From: Coptis chinensis
Taxonomy: Eukaryota > Streptophyta > Magnoliopsida > Ranunculales > Ranunculaceae
Assembly (NCBI GenBank): GCA_015680905.1
Contig: CM027381.1
Coordinates: 1,317,501 to 1,381,500, forward strand
Length of the DNA stretch: 64,000 nucleotides
Reading direction: 5' to 3'
The position numbers and the translations under genes are program-made. The notes under the pieces are model-generated. The model worked only from the letters and a program-made list of their open reading frames with translations, searched no databases and was not told where the DNA came from. Position 1 is the stretch's first letter. Each line of letters opens with the position of its first letter. Positions 55,074-64,000 of the stretch are shown here, piece by piece.

Positions 55074-58000
55074 ATGGATAAGCCTTGGATGACTATGGAT
55101 AGACTTTCTGATGAATACGAGGAAGGGGTCAAGTATTTTATAGAATGTCTTTGGAGAGCATGCAGCCCGCATAATCTTAATTTCATAAGATGCCCATGCC
55201 TTAATTGTGGGAACCACTTGCATCGAGTTTGGACGATATCAAGGATCATCCGCTTTAGTGTTGGGTTTTGAAAAAAGTTACGAACGTGGATATGGCATGG
55301 GGAAAAGCCTCACAGTGGAAAAGTCCCGGCGTCGACACCGCGCATGAACCTCCATGTCAAGACTTTGATATGGAAACCCCATGTGATTTTGGGGACACGG
55401 TTAGAATGGTTAATGATGCATATGAGAGTTTCACGGGGAATCCCGAAAAAGCTTTGTAAATTGCTTGAAGATGCCGAAAACCTTTGTACAAAAGGTTGCA
55501 AAAGCTATACAAAGTTATCATCCCTTGTGGAATTGTTCAACTTGAAAGCCGGTGGTGGGTGGTCGACCACGTTTTACCAAGCTATTGAAGGTGTTGGGAA
55601 AAATGTTGCGGATAATAACGGTGCCACAATCCATGACCAAAGCTAGAAATGTTTTGTCTACGCTTGGAATGGAAGTTCAAAAAATACATGCATGTCCCAA
55701 TGATTGCATACTTTTACAGGAGGAGATGAGTACAAGGATTTAACTAGTTGTCCAACTTGTGGAACATCGAGATATCGTGGAAAAAAGAAGGGTAAAGCGC
55801 CTGCGAAAGTTTTGTGGTACTTTCCGCCTCTCCCAAGGTTTGCAAAGATGTTTCAATCCGCTCAGACATCAAAGGATTTGGTATGGCATGCAGATAGAAG
55901 AGTAGAAGTTGATGGTCAAATGCGTCATCCAGCAGATTCTCCAGCATGGAAAGAGGTTGATAAAAGGTGGCCAGAGTTCGCTGAAGATCCAAGAAATCTG
56001 CGACTTGCTCTTTCGACAGATGGGATTAATCCACATAGTAATCTCAGCTCTAGGCATAGTTGCTTTGGCGGTTATGTTGATCACTTACAATCTTCCTCCA
56101 TGGTTATGTATGAAGAGAAAATTTCGATGTCGACAATGTTGATATCAGTCCCCAACAACTGGTAATGATATTGATGTTTACCTTAGACCTTTAATTGAAG
56201 ATTTACAGGCTCTTTGGAATCCTGGTGTGGAGGTTTATGATGCCTACAAGCAAGAATCTTTTACATTAAGGGCTGTTCTACTGTGGACGATCAATGATTT
56301 TCCTGCTCTTGGAAATTTAGCTGGGTGTAGTGTCAAGGGATATCTTGCTTGTCCAATATGTGGTGAGAAAACTGATTCTACAAGATTGAAACACTCGAAT
56401 AAAAACATATATCAGTCCCATAGAAAGTTCCTTCCAAAAAATCATCGTTATCGAAGGCAAAGGAAGGCATTTAATGGTCAGCAAGAGTTAAGATCACATC
56501 CAGACCCGTTAACTGGAGAGGTGATTTCAGAGAAGCTCAAAGGGATGAAAGTTAGATGGGGGAAACCAAAGCTGGTGATTCCAAAGCCAAAAACATCAAG
56601 AAAGAAGTCAAAGGCATCCAATGAAGAGTCACAAACACGAGAGAAGCAGCCTAGCACTTCTGATGAGAATGAAAGTGGTAAATATTGGAAGAAGAGATCC
56701 ATATTTTTTGAGCTTGAATATTGGGAATTCTTGCTTGTGCGACACAACTTGGATGTCATGCATATTGAGAAAAATATTTGTGATAGCATCATCGGCACAC
56801 TACTTAACATTAAGTACAAGACAAAAGATGACCTCAAAAGTCGCCTAGACCTCTTAGAAATGGACATGAGGAAGGAACTAGCACCAGAGAAAAGGGGAAA
56901 TAGGACTTATCTTCCACCAGCATGTCATACGTTATCTAGAGCTGAGAAAGTAACAGTTTGCAACACTTTGCGTGAACTCAAAGTGCCAGATGGATATTCT
57001 TCACATTTTAGACACCGCGTGTCAATGCAAGATCTAAAAGTGTATGGTCTCAAGTCTCATGACTGTCACATATTGATGCAGCAACTTCTTCCTGTGGCAA
57101 TACGATCAGTGTTGCCAAAGCACGTGAGGTATACCATCACTCGGTTGTGTTTCTTTTTCAACTCTCTTTGCACCAAAGTAGTGGATGTGTCAAAATTAAA
57201 GGAAATTCAAGACAATTTGGTCCTCACTTTATGTCTACTGGAAATGTACTTTCCACCATCGTTCTTTGATGTCATGGTGCATCTATCTGTTCATCTTATA
57301 AGGGGAGGTTGAGCTTTGTGGGCCAAGATTCTTTTCGTTGGATGTATCCATTTGAGAGGCAAGTACACGTAAAATTGAATTAACTACTTTCAATAATTTA
57401 GTAAAGCTTCATCAATTTGATTGTTTGTTTGTTTGTATTTTCTCTTTTTTTGTTACTTTTTGAATATTAGGTTCATGAAAATACTAAAGGGCTACGTGCG
57501 AAATCGAAATCGTCCAGAAGGATGCATTGCTGAAAATTATATCCTTGAAGAAGCTGTTGAGTTTCTTAGCGAGTACTTATCTGGAGTGAATGCTGTGGGA
57601 GTCCCATCAGTTAGAAACATGGATACTAATGATACGGAGAAAGAAAATACAATTTCTAAGGGAAAGCCTCTTGGTGGTATGAATGTTGTTGAAGTCGACG
57701 AGAAGACTTGGGAGCAAGCTCATCAATGTGTTTTGGCAAACACTAATGACGTTCAACCTTATATCGAGTACGTTAGTATAGGATTTTGTTTTTCCTTATT
57801 TCACCTAGACAGATAATGGTGACCAAGCTTTTTTCTTAACTTGATAGGAAGCATATGGAACACCTAAAGCTTACTTATCCTCGTAAAGTCACCCAAATGG
57901 TATCAAGATGAGACACACTCGCACATTCATTTATTGGATTCACAAAGGGTAAGATTATCTGAAATTATTTTACATCTAATACAACTTTGCTAAATTCGAC

Positions 58001-58385
58001 TAAGATTCTTGGATAACTTGGATAATCAGGTTAAGGAGGAGGCAGCAGTTACCGGTAACAAACTTTCAAACACCCTGAAAGTTATAGCTCAAGGACCTCG
58101 TCGAGACGTTCTAAAGTGTTCAGGCTATGTTATTGGTGGATACCGTTTTCATACGAAGGATCATGAAGCTTCACTAGTAAACCAAAATAGTGGTGTGGGT
58201 TTAATGGCGACAAACAAAGTAAAATTTCAAGTGCCAAGGATAAGAACCCGTTGTTTCGAGAAATGGGTTACTACGGTGTTATAACTGAGATATGGCTGCT
58301 CGACTATCTGGTACTCAAAGTCCCAGTATTTAAGTGTGACTGGGTTGACAACAGAAATGGCATCAAAGTAGACGATTTGGGTGCG
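55074..58385 (+). pseudogene. TNP2-like CACTA transposase, frameshifted
   Basis: ATG 55074 opens the transposase-associated domain (WMTMDRLSDEYEEGVKYFI, CPCLNCGNHLHR). Further domains in order: ...ACPNDC...SCPTCGTSRYRGKKKG (55690-55790), HADRRVEVDGQMRHPADSPA, then the Transposase_21 core in 56166-57312 (VYLRPLIEDLQALWNPG, LLWTINDFPALGNLAGCSVK, CPICGEKT, RHNLDVMHIEKNICDSIIGT), DUF4218 (RWMYPFER, LKGYVRNRNRPEGCIAE; 57340-57570) and DUF4216 (LKCSGYVIGGYRFHTKDHEA, FKCDWVDN; 58070-58380). Reading switches frame at least six times (near 55262, 55345, 55550, 55700, 56060, 57307), so it is dead. A GC-AG intron joins MYPFE-R to FMKILKG. The DUF4216 end is cut by foreign sequence at about 58385. Confidence 0.85.
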
Positions 58386-59700
58386 CTATCTTTCCGCTTG
58401 CAGTTAGCTTCCTTCTGGTTCGCTATCTTTCCGCTTGGGTGCGAAGCCAAGGCAATCAATAAAGACATCACTGCGCCTTAACTCCTTTTGTTAGCTCTCC
58501 TGAACAAAAAAGAAAGCGAAACCGAAGAGAAAAAATCAGAATAAGCAAGCTAACCCGAAGAGAAAAAATCAGAATAATAAGCCTCTTACTACAGACAATA
58601 CAGGATTAGAGAAGATACAAGAAGAGATACTATACCTGTGCCTAAAGAGACTACCAAATTACAAGTGGTCACACCTCAAGATACTAATCCTAAAGATACA
58701 ACAAATATACCAGTGCCTAAAGATACAACAAATATACCTAAGCAAGGGCTAGCTAACCCGGGATTAGAGAAACCAGTGCCTAAAGATACGAATCCTATGA
58801 CTGAAGACAAAACTACAATACCTATGCAAGGATTAGAGAAACAACAAGAGATACCAGTGCCTAAAGAAACGAATCATATGACTAAAGATACGTTGGAGCA
58901 ACCTACTATATACAATCACAAAACTAAAGCTATGAATAAGAAATGCAAGAATCAAAGAAGAAACAAAAAGAGAAAGAAAACAAAACCTCCAGATTAAGAA
59001 ACAATGAGTGTTGACTTAAGAGGCAAAAGGGCTATGGACTGTCTGGTAAGGCTGGGCGCTAAGCCTTGAGAAGGAAAGCAAGAGAGGATTGGGATTGCTA
59101 TTCCGAATGTTTGACTAAGAATCCTCCCTACTAGTGACTCAGGTCGTTTGCTACTTTTATTCCATCCTCCATTGGCCGATCGAAAGCAGGCTGCAAAGTG
59201 GATGGCTTAACGAGTCTTTTCTGTCTTCCGATTAATGAACTTGCCCTGTACTGCCTCTCCGCACAATCAACAATAAAGATTCCCTTGTAGAGCTTCCACT
59301 GATCATTAATCCTTCTTTCCATCCCATATCCTTTAAAGCCGGCTCAAGGCTACTAGTACTAGTAAACTATTAGATTGGCCACCGCTACCTGACTCAGATC
59401 TACGGATAGCCTTTCTAGTGATGAGAGCGATGGGATACGGTGGTTTCATTCCCCGGTGGTGCGCTAGAAGAATGGGACATTCAGTAAGGCTTGAGGCTAG
59501 AAAAGAGTTCGTTAGACCAACCCAATATCTCGTGGTGGTTCGACCAACCCAATACATGGACAACAACATTACATGTTCATTCCCCTCTACGCATCTTGCA
59601 TTCCTGCTCCAAGAGTTATTATCAGCTTTTTTTTTTTCATGAGGTCTTTAGTCCTGCTTTGGTCATCATAGCAGCCGTTTGCTAAATTTAGATTTAAACT
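58385..59700. other. Possible organellar (mitochondrial) insertion in C3
   Basis: The text changes abruptly after VDDLG of the transposase. Base composition is more even, and phrases such as GGCTCAAGGCTACTAGTAC, GGCGCTAAGCCTTGAGAAGG and repeated CGCTATCTTTCCGCTT have the look of plant mitochondrial intergenic DNA. 58620-58990 is a run of AGTGCCTAAAGATAC-type imperfect repeats; its reading frame is Lys/Pro/Thr repeats and starts without ATG. The origin is an inference from style only. Confidence 0.35.
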
Positions 59701-60205
59701 GCGTCTGTTAGTGTTTATAGTTTATATTGAAGTCAAGAAACTCTGTTACATGGTTAATAAATATGTGGATTGCTTCCAAAGATGACATTAGCATTCAAGG
59801 AGTGTCGCGGGGAGGAGGGATTCTCACAAATCTCTCTACTCATGCCACTCATTTATGAAGCGTAACTTCTACTACTCGGTGTTCTCCTTTAAACCCATAT
59901 ATTGTTTTTTATTCCTACCCATATATTGTTTTTTATTCCTAAAGACAACTAATTCCATGTTTTCCAGGAAATTAGCAAACTTAATTCACAGCGGCGAGCA
60001 GCAAAAGTATATAATCACAGGACGGGGAAGACGGGATTTGCTGATATTGGAGAACAATTGGTGAGTACATTGTCTGTCTCGACATTTATACACGTAGGCA
60101 CTTTGTTAATTTGTTTGGGTATGATAAACCTCTAAGAGTTTCGAAGGCATGCACCGTATTAACCATGTCGTTTGCGTGATTATTTTGTAACCATAGAAAA
60201 AAGAG
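59700..60205. other. Spacer between the two C3 genes
   Basis: A short exact duplication CCCATATATTGTTTTTTATTCCT stands at about 59898 and 59918. 59960-60058 looks like an exon of the second gene (ISGEQQ-like text ending at a GTGAGT donor), but I cannot assign it. Confidence 0.35.
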
Positions 60206-63154
60206 TTGGGACCATCCTTTAATGGAAAAAATCGAAGGCCTTCAATATGGAAAAGAGCTTACTCAAAAAAAGGAAAATATATTGAAGTAGCTACGGAAAG
60301 AGTGGCTGAAAAGATTGTAAGTTTTCTAATCGTTTATTATTATGTTTTAATGTTAGACATGAATGCTTGTTGTGATTTGGATTTGCTAAATCCTTGTTTA
60401 CTTCAAAACTTAATTGAAGGATGTGCTGACTAAGGAAGTGGAGGAGGGAAAGGTAGTTATTGAAGGAAGTAAGGACATCTTAACTCTAGCATTGGGCACA
60501 CCCGAGCATCCTGGTCGCACTCGAGCAGTTGGAAAGGGGATCACTCCCACCACATATTTCCACGTTAACAAACGTGGCTCAAAGGAACATGTTATGAAGT
60601 TGGAATCGACAATTCAGGAGCAACGGGACCAAAACTACTGTCTTCAGGAAGATGTTAGGTTGTTGTTGGATAGAGTCAGAAGGTTGGAGGACAAAGATAA
60701 TTCCTTACCATCTGAAAAAATCTCTTCAAACAGCAATACGAGTGTCAATATTGATCATACGATACACTCATCTGGCAAACATCAATCTGGTAGATTAGTT
60801 AAAAATGCTCAGCAAGTAAGTTACTACTGTGAATGTTTCTTTTATTTTTTTTTATTGGTAACATGTCATCTATTTGCGCATCCTTCATCGTTGCATCTAG
60901 TGTTTGTGCAACAATAGTTTGACCCAACCATTTTATGCATTCCGACCTTCTAACTACAAATTTTATTTTTCTGACTAATAGTTGAAAAAAATTGGGAAGG
61001 CAGCCCAACCCCCATCAAAGCCCAAAGCAGATCATGGTAACAAAGCAAATAAGAAAACACAAGAAGGTCAAACACCATTTTCGAGGCCAACATCTGGTCT
61101 AGGACAGGCAAGTTGCATTTTACACGTGATATATATAATTTTAATAATGTTGCGTGGTTCTAAGATTATATTTCAATTGTAGGGCCTAGAGTGTAATTTG
61201 GCTCAATCTGATCGTGTGAACAAGACAAATAAGAATAAAACACGGGGTCAACCACCATTTCAGGGTCTAACATCTGGTCTAGGAGAGGTAAGTAGTATTT
61301 TACACGTTATATATATAATTTTAAAATGGTTCTAAGATTTATACTTCAATTGTAGGGCCTAGAGTGTAATTTGGCTCAATTTGATAATGTGAACAAGGCA
61401 AATAAGAAAACACGGGGTCAAACATTTGGTCTAGGGGAGGTAAATTGTAGTTTATACGTAATATGTTATTAAAATATAATGCCGTGTGCTTATTATGATA
61501 CTTAGACATTTATATAGGAAAAAGAATGTTATTTGGCTGCGGTTGGCCGATCAAATATTGTTCTTTGAAGGGCTTGGTATAATGAGGGAAATAAACGAAA
61601 AAGAAATTCACGGTTACCCTTTGGGACTCGATAATGTTAGTGTGTTGGGTTGTATCGCTTGTTTCAAGAAGTCGGGCCGCCTTGCTCTTCCTATACAAGT
61701 GAATGAGGAGCTTAGATATGTCGCAGATGCTCTTGGCGCAAAGTTCCTTGGCCAAAGGACCATGTCTATTATAAAGACGACATTGAGGTAAATAACAAGA
61801 TTCTTTTATATGAAGTTATATGATAGATTTCTGAATTTGGCTTCTCTTTTTAATTGGTTGTTCTGAATTTTTAATTTAGGGAAGTAAAAATCAAACTAGT
61901 GATGGTCATAATCAAGGTGCAATAGATTCGTTTGTGGGATTCCTCAATATGGAGCTTCCAGGGGGACCAAGGTTCGATACATTTTCCAAAGAGGGAGGAG
62001 AATTGTTTGGAGATAATATGGGTAGTTTCATTATGGAGAAAAAAGCGATATAATGGATGTATGTAACATGGGTTGGTTAGATGCTGCTATTTTGGTGGTA
62101 TACATGAGGTTAGAATATCTACAAAATTTCATTGTTGGTGTTATCGTAAATCTTAGATATTCATCTTTAGTTTTAGTAATTATGATTGTTTTATTTTTTT
62201 TTCTCTAGGATTCTTTATGACGAATTTGTGAGTTGTCGTGATGTCGTCGGATTTGTAAACCCTTTATCTTTCACAAGAGCTAATGGGAATGAGAAAACTC
62301 AAATTATCGTGGAGAGCTTGCAGAATACAAGTGGTAAAAGAGTTGTTCTTATCCCTTATAATCCAGGGTAAGGATATTGTCTTATATTTTTAATACTATC
62401 CATGTTTTATCATTTTCATTGAAATGTATATTGTAGTTTTAATGTCTAATTTTTCTTTTTTAACCACACATGCCTCTCGATCTTTTGTAGTGGACATTGG
62501 GTTTTGATTGCCATTAATTTATCGCGGATGACTTTTAATTGGTTGGATTCGATGCATAATCTGCCCTCTAATGATATGGATATCTATTTTAACAGGTTTG
62601 TCATGAGTGTGTATGTATATGAAATAATTAGATCATTACGTGCTTATCTTTTACTTGCTAATTAGGTTTTACATTGATCTTATTTTGAAGTGCGGTCATG
62701 AAAATAGAAAGACTTGAAGGGAAAGGAAGTAAAGGTCCAAGTGAAGTGGGAGAATATTATGGTAATAAACAAATTAAATTCTTATACATACATATTGTAT
62801 TTTGGAAAAATATATACTTATGAATATTTTCCATGTTTGTACTTAGGGCCCGCACCAACCTAGTAGTAAAAAGAGTGTGGGTATTACGTAATGAAGTTTA
62901 TGAGAGAAATAATAGAAGCTTGTTCAGATAATTCTTTTTGAAAATAAGGTATAATTAAGTCATACACTAGTATTCTATATTTTGTGTTACTCTTCCTTTT
63001 TTAGTTATTATATACTTTTTGATTTTTGATCGTGCAGATGACAAATCTATCTCTCAAAGCTACATACACACAAGAGGAACTTGATGTTGTTCGACTTGAA
63101 ATTCTTAGATTCATCCAGCATAATGGAGTGTTTGAGCCAAGCGTCGAGTATTAG
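60206..63154 (+). pseudogene. TNPA-like gene with C-terminal Ulp1-type protease
   Basis: Exon pieces: 60206-60317 (WKRAYSKKGKYIEVATERV, plant transposase Ptta/En/Spm type); about 60419-60815 (DILTLALGTPEHPGRTRAVG, TPTTYFHVNKRG, then a coiled coil around LQEDVRLLLDRVRRLEDK); three copies of one small exon (61087-61439); 61505-61790 (IHGYPLGLDNVSV, LPIQVNEELRYV, DUF8039-like); 62200-62370 (FTRANGNEKTQIIVESLQ, VVLIPYN); about 62491-62596 (GHWVLIAINL with catalytic His, NWLDS with Asp); about 62870-62930 (ECGYYVMKFMRE with catalytic Cys); final exon ATGACAAAT...TAG ending 63154. His, Asp and Cys of the C48 protease are all present. Some frame changes (61500-61790) make function unlikely. Confidence 0.7.
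61087..61439 (+). repeat. Tandemly triplicated exon-intron unit
   Basis: Exon ends at 61107, 61287 and 61439 share TCTGGTCTAGG(A/G)(C/G)AG; exons starting at 61183 and 61356 share GGCCTAGAGTGTAATTTGGC. The introns between them share TTTTACACGT(G/T)ATATATATAATTTTAA and TTCAATTGTAG. Unit about 170-180 bp. The first intron has a GC donor, the others GT. Confidence 0.8.
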
Positions 63155-63534
63155 CTAGGTTTTGACCCATTCCAGTTAAGGTGTGGTGCTTGGTCTCACC
63201 ATTTTTTTTTTTTATATTTTAGATAGAACAAATAGATTGTTTTTTTGATTGATGCAACAAGTTATGTCATTATTATTTTGATAGAACAAGTAAATTTGGA
63301 TGTTTCTTTCATTATTGATGACTCAAAAAGTTCAAAACTCTTTTAGCAATTCAATGTCTTAAGTGTTGGACGCCTAAATTTATTTCTTTTGTTTGTGTTG
63401 CACTATGAATTGTTCATTTGAGCAATGTGTTTTAAAATCCATTGTGGATATATATGGTGAAAATGGGCAGGTTTGCGTTTGAATGAATATGATTAGAATC
63501 AAATAATTAGGGGCTTTTATTTAAAAAAAAAAAT
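63155..63534. other. C3 3' flank of the TNPA-like gene
   Basis: AT-rich, with TAGAACAA(A/G)TA(G/A)A repeats near 63222 and 63281. No gene. Confidence 0.5.
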
Positions 63535-63985
63535 AAAAACCACGGTTTATATCCAACCGTGGTATATATTATATTTATTTCCCACGGTTTTGTAAACGTG
63601 GTATATATCGGTTTATATAACCCACGGTTTATATCCAACCGTGGTATATATCATATTTATTTCCCACGGTTTGCAACATATAACCCACGGTTTGTATCCA
63701 ACCGTGGTATATATCATATTTATTTCCCACGGTTTGCAACATATAACCCACGGTTTGTATCCAACCGTGGTATATATCATCATATTTCCCACGGTTCACA
63801 TCGAATATAGCGGACTTTTTTCGGCTATTAACCACGGTTTGTAAATTCTAATACCACCTTTTTTACTAAAACCGTGGTATATAAGAGATATTTTTCCCCA
63901 CGGTTTTGTTAGAAGTATTTGTCACGGTGGTTGTTACCACGGTATGAAAACAGTGGCTAAAGGCTTTTTACCACTGTAAATAACA
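63535..63985. repeat. Right subterminal repeats of C3
   Basis: About five tandem units of roughly 80 bases. Each pairs CCCACGGTTT with CCAACCGTGGTATATAT, so every unit is an imperfect dyad; two units (about 63640-63720 and 63722-63802) are nearly identical. Further out come CCACGG/AACAGTGG motifs like those at the left end. Short reading frames here are repeat artefacts. Confidence 0.8.
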
Positions 63986-64000
63986 GTGGTATATGAGCTT

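Larger units (their letters stand above)
51406..64000 (+). mobile_element. CACTA (En/Spm-type) element C3, right tip outside window
   Basis: Left end CACTACTACATAAATGCTC at 51406. The last bases of the window, read in reverse (AAGCTCATATACCACTG), align with the left end from its 13th base, so the right tip should be about 13 bases past 64000. Subterminal CCACGGT repeats stand at both ends. Coding content: TNP2-like transposase (55074-58385) and TNPA-like/Ulp1 gene (about 60206-63154), both decayed. Total length about 12.6 kb. It inserted into the 5' LTR of B. Confidence 0.85.

Noticed and set aside
58638..58997. 119-residue Lys/Pro/Thr repeat frame (VPKDTTNIP repeats)
   Set aside because: Starts at GTG, built of short nucleotide repeats inside the foreign insert of C3; a gene is not supported.
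63559..63844. Overlapping reading frames on both strands rich in YHIYFPRFATYNPRFVSNRG-type repeats
   Set aside because: They simply translate the 80-base subterminal repeats of C3; no start context and no domain.

Overview
The window is nuclear DNA of a flowering plant, probably a eudicot. It is AT-rich, and the plant-type gene pieces in it carry GT-AG introns (PADRE/DUF4228, TRM61, XRI1, STRUBBELIG-family kinase, isopropylmalate synthase, DUF632). Nearly everything else is transposable element. I see one plausible intact host gene, a PADRE-domain protein at 18131-19048; no tRNA, rRNA or CRISPR array was recognised.

Layout. 1-13243: the 3' part of an Athila-type (Ty3) LTR element on the + strand ('A'): gag-protease remnant, no pol, a 6-kb segment absent from its sister copy, an ORF2, a polypurine tract and the 3' LTR (11722-13243). 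The 6-kb segment holds a decayed non-LTR-type reverse transcriptase (3406-6654) and a second plant-transposon-domain ORF (6943-8062). 13244-19860: low-copy sequence with two hAT-type MITEs and the PADRE gene. 19861-26716: about eleven small Helitrons joined head to tail (junction CTAG|TC); one of them carries further nested MITE-type elements. 27694-36780: a non-autonomous CACTA element (C1) holding a DUF632 fragment and a head-to-tail Helitron pair (H1, H2) on the - strand; H1 carries an isopropylmalate synthase exon.

36908-51405 and beyond: a second Athila-type copy ('B') on the - strand, with 3' LTR, ORF2, protease, gag, primer-binding site and most of the 5' LTR. Its gag is split by a CACTA-like element (C2, 44694-49314) that carries fragments of three unrelated host genes. 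Its 5' LTR is split by a large CACTA element (C3, 51406 to just beyond the window end) with a frameshifted TNP2 transposase, a TNPA-like/Ulp1-protease gene, subterminal CCACGGT repeats and an insert that looks organellar.

How the parts relate: A and B are gag-pro-only elements and would need polymerase supplied in trans. C1 and C2 are gene-capturing elements that would need a CACTA transposase; C3 encodes that class, but this copy is broken. The most unusual signals are (i) a GC-rich array of GAGCGC...GCGCCC boxes found both upstream of gag and upstream of ORF2, (ii) PPT-like G tracts repeated at matching internal sites of A and B, and (iii) a 1082-codon reverse-transcriptase frame with ten stops, each explicable by one C-to-T change, and no frameshift.
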